A stretch of DNA of 64,000 nucleotides, from contig JADGKB010000014.1 in NCBI GenBank assembly GCA_027604185.1, positions 124,001 through 188,000 of the forward strand, read 5' to 3'. Both the position numbers and the translations under genes were made by a program. Below are positions 20,654-29,765 of this stretch, piece by piece. The stretch comes from Boothiomyces macroporosus (Eukaryota > Chytridiomycota > Chytridiomycetes > Rhizophydiales > Terramycetaceae). The notes below the pieces were generated by a model. The model was not told the DNA's origin. It worked only from the letters and a program-made list of their open reading frames with translations, and searched no databases. Numbering within the stretch: the first letter of the stretch is position 1; each line of letters opens with the position of its first letter.

Positions 20654-21546
20654 ATGTTTGAAATCAATGAAACTACAGACAGTATGCTAAACAACTTGGT
20701 TTACGAAATCTGTTCGTTGGGCATTTTGGGATACGTGCTGATAATTTGGGCAATAGTTAGTCTGAATGGAAATCGCAAATTCCTAAAGATTCACTATATT
20801 ATGACTGCTGTGCCAATTATACACATAGTTATCAACATTTTAAACATTATTTTAGTGTCTATTCATCATACCATAGTTATGTGGTTGATCAATTTTATGA
20901 TCTGGATGTTCAATCTATTTGCACTGTTGTTAGGCAGCGAATTGATTCACTGTTTCCAATCGCTCTTCCCTTATTTATCTGATACCAGAATGTTTATGTT
21001 AAAGTGTTTGATTGTCGCTGTATTCCTACTATCCAATGGCTGTAATAATACTTGATATTAGTTCGCGCAGTAAAAGACTTGCTATATACCAGTGCCCAAC
21101 AAGACAACTTTTTTGCCATATGGTACCGATATGGAAGCCCGGTATTTTCATTCACTCAGTTGTTTCTAAACACCAGCTATTTGGTCATCATGTTTTATGG
21201 TGTATACAAAGTATCACTGCAACGATCGAACCAATCCCAACAGCAGTTTATCAAATCAAAATTCACAGAAGCCAATGTGTATTTGGTCATATATGCCCTA
21301 TTTGTTGTCTATTTTGGATGCGTAACAGTACTCATTGCCCACATTGACACGAATGACCCATTTGTACACCTCTTTGTTCTCAAATTGAATGTAGTGCTTC
21401 TGCAGCCATTTACAATTTTGGGATTAGTATACTTGAAGCTCTATTATTTGTTGTTGGAAATCTTTGCAAAGCGAAAAGTAATCAGCAGCTCAAACTCTAA
21501 ATCCATAGCAAATGCGACAAATGATACCGTGATATTAGCAAAATAA
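20654..21546 (+). CDS. Family A seven-helix membrane protein, copy 2
   Basis: Two exons with a 20-nt phase-1 intron (21042-21060 plus G 21061) give 290 residues, colinear with copy 1. Shared landmarks: MLNNLVYEICSLG, NGNRKFLKIHY, WLINFMIW, CFQSLFPYLSD, RAVKDLLYTSAQQ, FYGVYKVS, and YLKLYYLLLEIFAKRK. The tail after helix 7 is short and rich in Ser and Asn. The sequence is clearly homologous to but well diverged from copy 1, so the duplications are not recent. Confidence 0.8.
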
Positions 21547-21655
21547 CCCAGCTTTCACCAATAAATTTCTTTAAAATTTTCTTGGTATAGTCCAGCTTTG
21601 ATACCAATTTGGCATTCCCGTCAATGTGGAGAGGCAAGTTTTTGAGTTGACGTCA

Positions 21656-22571
21656 ATGCAATTGATTATCGACAGCAACACAGACAGTACCCTAAATACA
21701 CTCATATACATCTTTTGTACACTGGGATTCTTCTTTTTACTTGCGGATATTTTGCTGGTAATTCGTTTGAACGGTACTCGAAATTTCCTAATGATCCATA
21801 TCTACATAATATTACTCGCGTTGTTACTCATGCTTGTAAATATTCTCACAATAGCGCTAGTATTTATTCCAAGCACTACCCTTATGTGGATGATCAATTT
21901 GGTTATCTGGATATTCACACTCGCTTCATTTATGGTTTCATGCGAACTGATTAATTGCTACAAACCGCTATTTCCATGGTTGACAGATACTAAAATGAAA
22001 GGACTAAAAATAATCATTGTAATCCTTTATTTGCTTACAAACTGGGGTAACTTGTATTAACAAAGAACGTGCAGTAAAAGATCTCTTATTTGTTAGCGCC
22101 GACCAACCTGGGATATATGCAACTTGGTACAAGTATGGAAATCCTGTGTTGGCAATCTTGGAAATTGCCTTTAATATCAGCTATTTAGTAATGATGTTTG
22201 TAGGTATATTCCGCTTATCAAAACGTAAATCAAACCAGCGACAACTTGATTTCATTAAGCAGCGGTACACAAAAGCTACAATTTATCTGGCAATCTATGC
22301 GTGTCTAGTAATCTACTTTGGTGTACTGACTTTTGTAATTTCAAGACTAGACAACGATGATCCATTCACACATCGATTTGTGCTCAAGCTGGATATATTG
22401 ATGATCCAACCATTTGCTTTAATGACTTTTGTCTATACCAAGTTGTACTATTTGCTGCTAGAAATATTCGCAAAGAAAGACTTGAGGCAAAGTGTAATCA
22501 AAGCAAATCAGAGTCAGATTGACAAGGCCAATATTCCAATAGATACCAAGGATACTCTACCAGCAACATAG
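21656..22571 (+). CDS. Family A seven-helix membrane protein, copy 3
   Basis: Two exons with a 19-nt intron (22047-22065, phase 1, ending AAAG) give 298 residues. The ATG at 21656 was preferred to one at about 21626 because it aligns with copy 1. Landmarks: LNTLIYIFCTLG, NGTRNFLMIH, WMINLVIWIF, CYKPLFPWLTD, RAVKDLLFVSADQ, FVGIFRLSKRKSNQRQLDFI and TKLYYLLLEIFAKKD. Spacing between copies is about 110 bp or less from here on, typical of unequal-crossover arrays. Confidence 0.8.
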
Positions 22572-22619
22572 TCGCTGTCCTTGTGCGAGTATTGCCTTCT
22601 AAGGGTGACGTATTTTCCT

Positions 22620-23579
22620 ATGATTTTCAATGTCGACTCCGCTGCGGATGCAACTATCAATATATTGGTATACATATCTTGTCCCACAGGAATTCTTGTA
22701 TATCTTTACAACATTTACACCATTATCGTTCTTAATGGTTCGCGCAGAATGCTAACCATGCACTACTACACATTTACTGCAATTATTTTGCAGATTCTCA
22801 CCAATATTTTAACTATTATCTTTGTATCTGTGCAAAGCTCAACTATCATGTGGATAATTAATCTGTGTATATGGATTTTTGCATTATTGGGGTTACTGGT
22901 GGGTATTGATATGATAAAATGCTATCAGCCGCTATTCCCATCTTTCACCAGCACAAGACTTGATATTACCAAAAGTGTTGTAATCCTAGTATATGTAATT
23001 ACGAACGGATGTAGAGCAGTAAAGGATTTACTGTATACTAGCATCCAACAAGACAATATTTTTGCGATTTGGAACCGCTATGGAAATCCGATATTGGCTG
23101 TCACTGAAATAATTTTTAATATTGGTTATTTTGGGGTAATGGTTGTTGGGATTTACAAAATTTCCAAAAGAAAGTGCAACCAAAGACAACTGGAATTCAT
23201 CAAGACTAGATATTATAAAGCGGTTACTTGTTTGGTAGTATACGCTCTGTTGGTTGTTTATTTGGCTGCTGTTACTGTATTTGTTGCCCAAATAGACTCT
23301 GAAGATCCATTTGTTCATCAGTTGGTGCTTAAATTGGATATCATTCTATTGCAACCAATGGCACTATACATTATAGTGTATGTAAAGCTATTTTATCTTG
23401 TTTTAGAAATATTTGCAAGGAAGGATATTTGGATATCAAATTTAGAGCAGAACACTGTTCAGTGCGCATGTGAGCCACCTACAGTTCAGTGCGAATGTAA
23501 ACCACCTACAGTTCAGTGCGAATGTGAGCCACCTACAGTTCAGCTAGCTCATACACACAATGAAAAATATATGCATTAG
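22620..23579 (+). CDS. Family A seven-helix membrane protein, copy 4 (intron lost)
   Basis: 319 residues with no intron: the site that carries an intron in the other four copies reads straight through (NGCRAVKDLLYT), so the intron was removed precisely. The ATG at 22620 aligns with the paralogs. Landmarks: INILVYISCPTG, NGSRRMLTMHYY, CYQPLFPSFTS, VGIYKISKRKCNQRQLEFI, KLFYLVLEIFARKD. The C-terminal tail carries three 9-residue repeats (VQCECEPPT type) encoded by a 27-bp tandem repeat, unique to this copy and rich in cysteine. Confidence 0.8.
   Translation: MIFNVDSAADATINILVYISCPTGILVYLYNIYTIIVLNGSRRMLTMHYYTFTAIILQILTNILTIIFVSVQSSTIMWIINLCIWIFALLGLLVGIDMIKCYQPLFPSFTSTRLDITKSVVILVYVITNGCRAVKDLLYTSIQQDNIFAIWNRYGNPILAVTEIIFNIGYFGVMVVGIYKISKRKCNQRQLEFIKTRYYKAVTCLVVYALLVVYLAAVTVFVAQIDSEDPFVHQLVLKLDIILLQPMALYIIVYVKLFYLVLEIFARKDIWISNLEQNTVQCACEPPTVQCECKPPTVQCECEPPTVQLAHTHNEKYMH
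23457..23537 (+). repeat. Three 27-bp coding tandem repeats
   Basis: Three copies of a 27-bp unit, differing by a few bases, encode VQCACEPPT, VQCECKPPT and VQCECEPPT in the cytosolic or lumenal tail of family A copy 4. A fourth copy begins (VQ) and then breaks. The near identity points to recent expansion by slippage. The C-x-C pairs could bind metal, be palmitoylated or form disulfides; none of this can be decided here. Confidence 0.9.
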
Positions 23580-23768
23580 GCGTTGCTCAATCGTAATCTG
23601 ATTGAACACGAGTTTGCAATATAATCAAATTGCAACTTGAGTGACTCCATTCCGGCTACCTGATTTCGCTCCTGGAATGTGATATAATCCCAAGCTTTTT
23701 ATACCATCATTAGAATAAAAGATTCATTGTTTGACTTACAATCAAGAAAAACAGTTTCCATTATTGGA

Positions 23769-24705
23769 ATGAATGAAGTGTTAATAGACAATCTCGTATA
23801 TATCGTATGTTCAATCGGAATTGCTATACTGGGCATAGATATACTGGCGGTTATATACCTAAATGGCACGAGAAAGTTTCACATCGTCCATTACTTTTTC
23901 ATCATAGTGGTATCGCTGATTATAGTGATTGATATATTTACAATCATTTTAGTTTCGATTGACAGCACTGTACTGATGTGGTTAATCAATCTGTGCGTTT
24001 GGGTGTTTACACTGTTTGCTCTATTGATTGGATGTGAATTGATGCAATGCTATCAACCACTGTTCCCCATTCTTTCAGATAGTCGAATGATGGCACTAAA
24101 GATAGCTGTTGCCGTTATATACACGTTGAGCAGTGGAAGTAAACAGTTTTAATTTAGGCAGGGCATTCAAAGATTTGCTGTTTACTAGCTCCCAAGAAAA
24201 CGGGTTTCTATCAGTCTGGTACAGATATGGCACCGGAGTCGCGGTGACATTTGAAATAGTCTACAACATTGGGTATGTGATGGTGATGTTTGTTGGAATC
24301 TACAAAGTATCAAAAAAGAAATCCAACAAGAAACAGTTAGAATACATCAATGCAAAGTGCAAATCTGCCTTTATATATTTATTGGTGTATGTAGTTGGAG
24401 TACTCTACTTTGGATGGGTTGCTTCGTATATTTCTGGGATTGATAATGACAACCATCAAAGCCATCTGTACATATTAAAGCTGGATGTTATTCTGTTCCA
24501 GCCAATGGCTATACATGCGCTGGTATTCCTTAAGCTCTATTACATCTTGCTTGAAATGTTTGCCAAAAAAGATGTGCTCCGATGCACTCAAAGCAAGGAT
24601 GCCAAGAAAAGAAATGTCCAAGATGATACCCAGTTGCTCAAAGGATCAAAGCGCCCAAGCGATGAGCATCGTATGGTTCCAGACCATGCAGGCACCACTA
24701 ATTAG
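23769..24705 (+). CDS. Family A seven-helix membrane protein, copy 5
   Basis: Two exons with a 19-nt phase-1 intron at 24139-24157 give 305 residues. ATG 23769 was chosen over non-ATG upstream frame. Landmarks: IDNLVYIVCSIG, NGTRKFHIVHYF, WLINLCVWVF, CYQPLFPILSD, RAFKDLLFTSSQ, VGIYKVSKKKSNKKQLEYI, FLKLYYILLEMFAKKD. The tail is basic and ends DHAGTTN. Last gene of the array. Confidence 0.8.
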
Positions 24706-24796
24706 CAATCAAAATAAACAGCTTTTTGCGCGTGTGTTTCATGTCGAGGCTCAACACAAGCCCATTGTTAAACCTCAAACGCAGGTCAAAATCTTA

Positions 24797-25252
24797 ATGA
24801 AATTGAATCATCAGATAGTCTTGTATACCATTTTTGCACTTGTTTCTATTACCTCAATCAGATCAATCCTGTCAAACTTGCACAACCCTCCATTACTAAC
24901 ACTTGCAGTTATTAAGCTCTGTGTTTGCATTTTCGGCATCGCTTCGACACTCATCAACAAACTGGCCATCAGTTCGTTTGCAATCATATTTGGCCTTGTC
25001 GCTAATGCAGGAATAGTGTTGGGCATCACATTTTCAAAGAGCTTCTCTGACCAAGAGGCAGTATACTTTAGGAACAATGTTTCCGATGCTAGCTTTCAAG
25101 ACTTTTTCACTATCGAGAGGGTAATCATTATAATCATATTGATGGGACAGGAGGTGTTTGGAATCTTTCTCGTTTACTATATCCAATGGGTCGATCGTGG
25201 GTTAAAAATGCGAGGACAGCGTCGAAGCTCAATTCAAAAGTTGATTCAATAA
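24797..25252 (+). CDS. Four-helix membrane protein, unknown
   Basis: An intronless 151-residue protein with four hydrophobic segments (about 6-24, 32-55, 58-80 and 112-137), a loop of about 30 residues between helices 3 and 4, and a basic tail (RGLKMRGQRRSSIQK). It is in the same orientation as the family A array and 91 bp after it, but shares none of its landmarks. I do not recognise the family. The start is the first ATG of the frame that precedes helix 1. Confidence 0.6.
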   Translation: MKLNHQIVLYTIFALVSITSIRSILSNLHNPPLLTLAVIKLCVCIFGIASTLINKLAISSFAIIFGLVANAGIVLGITFSKSFSDQEAVYFRNNVSDASFQDFFTIERVIIIIILMGQEVFGIFLVYYIQWVDRGLKMRGQRRSSIQKLIQ

Positions 25253-25400
25253 AGCTATTTCATTTACCTGCTCTAATCAAGTGTACACTGACTATGAGCT
25301 GATTGAGCCAAAGAACTACCCACTCCTACCCGCAGCCTGCAGCTGGCATCCAGCTAGTTGTATCTCTGGCGCCCATACCTTCAGTTTCATTTTTTCGCGC

Positions 25401-26825
25401 ATGCATCAAAGAACAAACTCTCTACAGCCCACCTCGCCAGCTAGACAACACTTTCGTTCATTCTCATACAACTCCAATACAGAAGAACTGGATATATTGG
25501 ATTTGATTCAATTGGAGTGTGACAAAAAAACAACGAATTTTAACCTTGCGAACAGGAATATGGTGCATTTACCACCGGAAATAAATAAGCTAGTAACGCT
25601 GGAAAGGTAGGTTTGGTTTCATGTAGGTAACCGGACTCTAAGGAAAGGTTAGGACTCAACAACAACAGACTGTTATCTCTCCCCATCGAATTAAAAGCGC
25701 TTGTGAATCTGAGATATTTGAACCTGCGGTCAAACTCGCTTCGAGAATTCCCGTCAGTGGTACTTTAATATTTACATAGCTCGGGGATTTACAGTCATTG
25801 GAAGTGCTGGATATTTCCAAAAACAAAATCAAAAAGTTTCCCAATGAATTTGGAAATTTGCTTAATTTAAAAGTATTGTCGATATCAAGGAATAGGATAC
25901 AGATGCTGCCCAAGTATCTTGCGAATATGCCCCAACTCAATGTCTTCAAGATAGGTATTTGCATTTGACAACAGATTTTAATCCATTGACTTGGCCGCCG
26001 TTAGAGTATCTACAACCCGAACAGGAAAAGGATCAAGAAATATGGATACGGAAGCTGCAAACTTATCTATCACAGAATGGTAACGGATTACTAACGAGAT
26101 CCGCCTCCATCCAACTACCCGTTAATACCTGCTGAATTATCTCCTTCAATCAAAGAAAAAGAATGTACAGAAATAGTATATACCCTCCTGTCAAATATAA
26201 AACCGCAAGATGGGGTCATTGAATCATTTCTCAATGTGCTCTTTGCTTCAGTAGAAATATATAGAGTATCTAGGTAGTATTTACTTTACAAGATATATGA
26301 CTAGGCTATCGTTGATATCAAATGCAAAGATAAATTTTGATATTGGTAAAATAGAATCAAGTACAAAGAACCTCAATTCTCAAATAATCACAACTAGCAA
26401 ACTCATTAAAGAAAACAACATTAATAACATTATACAGCTACTTAGATGCACTAGGATTGTAGTCTTGAGCGTTTCAGAACTGGATGGTTTCCAGAGTATC
26501 CTCCAAGATGGCTTACTAAAGTACAATATACTAACATAGCGACTGGAACAAAGTCAATCAGTCTCTGCGACAAGCAATTTCAAATCTACAAGATAAATCC
26601 AAATTCGAAAATCTGGTTTCTTTGCTAAACAAGTTGAAGGAACACGTAACTGGAACTGACCTGCTTCTGATACAGAAATGCTTGCACTATAGTGAAAAGA
26701 AAGATCTCAAGTGTTTGCCTAGTGTGTACAAGTTGTTGCGCAACTGCCAGGGGTATAACATTAGTAGTGAGGGAGTGAGTATATGTGCAGAGCTGGCCAG
26801 TGAAGCCAAAAAGCTGGCGAAATAA
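25401..26825 (+). CDS. Leucine-rich repeat protein with helical C-terminus
   Basis: 428 residues after removing introns at 25607-25647, 25760-25779, 25955-25974, 26080-26098, 26274-26292 and 26521-26539. LRRs of the Shoc2/SDS22-like type lie at about 45-180: NLANRNMVHLPPEINKLVTL, LNNNRLLSLPIELKALVNL, YLNLRSNSLREFP, VLDISKNKIKKFP, VLSISRNRIQMLP, then a FNPLTWPP cap. The C-terminal 200 residues are helical and hydrophobic-patterned without a family I can name. The first gap is 41 nt and reads as two abutting introns of 20 and 21 nt. ATG 25401 is the first in-frame start. The TAA stop lies inside AATAAA. Convergent with the Pumilio gene. Confidence 0.82.
25607..25647 (+). other. 41-nt gap that parses as two abutting micro-introns (20+21 nt)
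   Basis: Between LVTLER and LGLNNNR of the LRR protein, 41 nt must be removed. The stretch divides exactly into 25607-25626 (GTAGGTTTGGTTTCATGTAG) and 25627-25647, which starts GTAACC and ends AAAG. Both halves have the size and ends of single introns in this genome. Stopping after the first half would bring an in-frame TAA. Whether it is spliced in one or two steps is unknown. Confidence 0.6.
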
Positions 26826-26901
26826 AAATGTAACCTATGGATATAAAAACACTTTATTTAATCAATCTGGTATTGAACGATATACTTTTCAACTTCTAAT
26901 G

Positions 26902-29432
26902 TTAGCAAATATTACTTGAAATTAAATGTTTACCATAGGTGTACTTTTTTAATGATGGTAATTGGGGTTTAATCTTTGTTACCAAAATTAGTTTTTGGCT
27001 TTCATTAGCAACGTCCAATAACTTTTGTACAACATAATTGGCAAATTGGTCCTTCATCATAGTGTAAAGAGGGGTTGTTCCATCCTGCTTTGTATGAATG
27101 ACTTCGTCAATTATCTCTTGGCGGTCCTGTGGAGATCCATATGATACACATTTTTCTACAACATTCGAGGCGAATTTGTGTTTAGACATGTTTAGCACAT
27201 GTCCTTTTACTTTGGAGATTACAAATTGTTTGTCTTTTGGTTTTCCTTTTTCTAGTATATGCTGAATTACATAGTTTCCGTATTGATCTTGAATTAAACT
27301 AATCGCATAGCGGTGCAGCTCTTCTAGTAGTGGTTCCTAAAGTAAGATTGCATATTACAGTTTCTTCATCACTACAATGTTCAAAAATTCTTTGGATGAC
27401 TCTGCATCCATATGGATGAGTAGCCAAAGCATAAACTTGACCATGGAAAGCATCAATAATGAATCGAATATGGTCTGGATCAACTCTTTCAACGGCCTTC
27501 TGGATTACATGGTTGCCATTTTGGTCCTTTACACATTTCAAGACATTTCCTTCCAATTCCTTAATTAGCAAGGATTGTTGTTCTGGAGAAACGTATTCAA
27601 AAGCCTAAATTTAAATCCTGATTACTTTTTGAACTACACGGCAGCCATACATTTGAAGGGATAAATTAAGAATGTTTCCTTCCATTTTAGAAGCGAGTTC
27701 CTCCTTTTGTTGAGCATTGCCATGTTCAAAGAATTTTTGAATTACATAGTTTCCAAATACATCAGTGGTAAGCTGAAGAGCGTGTGGCAAAATCTCTTCA
27801 AAAACCATTTGCTTTTCTTCATTTGTGGCAGTCTCAAGTTTCTGTTGAATGAATCTCGACCCGTGTTGATCGCCACTGAATTCAACCACACTGCCGGCAA
27901 TATCCTGAAGTTATAGTAGAAATACCTTTAACTCATACTTTTTGTTTTTGTTGTTTCGGAAATCTTCCAATAGTGCTGATCTGCTACTTGGCGAACTATC
28001 TTGATTTGAAGTTGGGCTAGCATCCATACGATTTCTGGTAGGGCTGGTAGCACTGTTGTTTTGATAACCGTCCCTTCTCGAATGAGATTCTTGTCTGGGT
28101 GGCTGTTGGTGAGAGCTGGTTTTTTCCCACTGGTTCACATTGGCATTATTGTTATTGTTTTGAGTCAGTCTTAGCTGCATTTGGATTTGTTGAATTTGTA
28201 AAGGTGACAAATTACCGGCAGCACTTAAGGCAGCCAATGCCTGCGCCATCGCTGGATCTAACAGAACATCGTTTGCTTTATCTTTATCAACTAAACCAGG
28301 AGGAGCGCCTCTGGCTGGAGAATTTGGATTAGAAAATCGTCCTTGAGCACTAGCTGGGCGATTGGGGAAAAAGTTGCTGTCGTGGTCAAAGAGTCGGTTT
28401 GGCCCTTTTCTATCACCAATATCTAATATTTAGCAAGCAATTACTGGATGTGTAACCTGGGCTAAATGCATCCCCGAAATTTGCCTTGGTGGCACTGGCT
28501 GGACCATCTGGAAAGTGACGAGAAATAGGAGTTCTAGAACGATTTGGAATTACCGGCTCATCCTGAAATTAACCAAAGTCTACCTTAACATCCATATTCT
28601 GCATTCCATAAATAATTTCTTGTGCAGTTGGGTCTCTCTTTGAAGGTGCAAATTGCAATCGGGTAGGTGGCGTGGAAGCTGCTCTTGGAATTGGTGCGGC
28701 AAAAACATTATCTTGCGAATCAAGCGCGGCATTCAATAGCGCAGTCATTCTCATTTCGTCTTCTTGGGTGTCGTAATGGTCAATGAAATTTTGGTTTGAC
28801 GACTTTGGTCGCGACAGTACTGAGGATGCTCTTGGGTACTGCTCACTATCTAAATCTGTCAAGTTATGTCGAAGCGGTGAATTCATCATCTCTTGATTTG
28901 GTAATCCTCGTAGTGGTGAATTTGTTCCCCAACTAGGGTTCATTTTCGAGGCAGAGTTGACCGCGTTAGGGGCAAACAGTGTAGGAGACTTTATCAAATT
29001 GTTGTTTACCTGATCCTTTTCATATCCAGAAAAATTCTCTCCTTTCGAGTTCATTCCAGGGGGCGCCCACAGCTGCCAACTTTGAGCTGGCGAGTAATTT
29101 GGTGGTTGCATACGTGGCTGAAGTCTAGAATTTTGATGGTAATATTTGGCATAGTCTGGGTTGTTGCGTAAATCCTCTTCGTCAAAATCCTATAGTCATT
29201 CAAAAAATTACAGCAAAATTCTAAAACAGTTAAAAATCACTTACGTTATCCTGCATGATTAGTTGCGATGGCGGAGCACTGGATGAGCGATTTATATCCT
29301 GTCCAGTAGATGAGAAATCATCCCACGCACCTTTAGATTGAAGCATTGCTGCTAACTGGCGTTACAACAGATTACCTGTCCTTTTGGTTGTTGGTTTTTG
29401 GCTTTTGGGGTGTAAAATTGCTGTTGATCCAT
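26902..29432 (-). CDS. Pumilio/PUF RNA-binding protein
   Basis: 785 residues in nine exons (introns 29356-29375, 29221-29244, 29190-29211, 28563-28583, 28423-28444, 27905-27925, 27605-27625, 27337-27358), one of them a 9-nt microexon. The N-terminal 430 residues are disordered and rich in Asn, Ser, Pro and Gln. The C-terminus is a Pumilio homology domain of eight repeats, with five-residue recognition cores visible: [70 protein letters not shown]. Such sets recognise UGUA-type 3' UTR elements and repress mRNAs. The start ATG overlaps the divergent start codon at 29431. 3' UTRs here are short; AATAAAGTG lies about 50 bp after the stop. Confidence 0.93.
29190..29244 (-). other. 9-nt microexon between two micro-introns
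   Basis: Between MQDN and DFDEED of the Pumilio protein, 55 nt separate the exons. They divide into a 24-nt intron (29221-29244, GTAAGT...TTTTAG), the 9 nt AATTTTGCT (29212-29220), and a 22-nt intron (29190-29211, GTAATT...CTATAG). The 9 nt keep the frame and would add Asn-Phe-Ala. The alternative is a single 55-nt intron. Given the length distribution, the microexon model or exon skipping are both possible. Confidence 0.65.
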
Positions 29433-29679
29433 GATTCAATTGAGTTGCTACTGTACAATTGCTGATGATACAAATTGCAAAGAAGAAAAAATCCACATCA
29501 ACAATAACGCCACGAGTGCGATTGTTGCCTGGGCTTTGACATGGATGAAAAAGACCACCAAAGTAGTGATAATGGATATTCGTGAATCATGGAGACGATC
29601 GTCAGTCCGCTTCGTTCCCAAATATTCACCTGCAATGTTGGTGTTTGAATTCAAAGCGGAAAAATCTGAAACCGAATAA
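29431..29679 (+). CDS. Small hypothetical protein
   Basis: An 82-residue frame whose ATG overlaps the start codon of the divergent Pumilio gene. The product begins [20 protein letters not shown], has a short hydrophobic middle (SAIVAWALTW), and ends EFKAEKSETE. I do not recognise it. Support is a plus-strand AATAAAG 20 bp after the stop and the fact that the space would otherwise be an unusually long gap. A minus-strand frame also spans the region, so confidence is limited. Confidence 0.45.
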   Translation: MIQLSCYCTIADDTNCKEEKIHINNNATSAIVAWALTWMKKTTKVVIMDIRESWRRSSVRFVPKYSPAMLVFEFKAEKSETE

Positions 29680-29765
29680 CCCTTCGCACACACCAAATAA
29701 AGATGTATTCAAATTGAACTACTTTTTTATTTTTTATAAAACGCGACTTGTAAATATCACGACCA

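Noticed and set aside
29448..29696. Minus-strand 82-codon frame opposite the small gene at 29431
   Set aside because: Antisense to a frame with better start context and a plus-strand AATAAAG; hydrophobic composition only.
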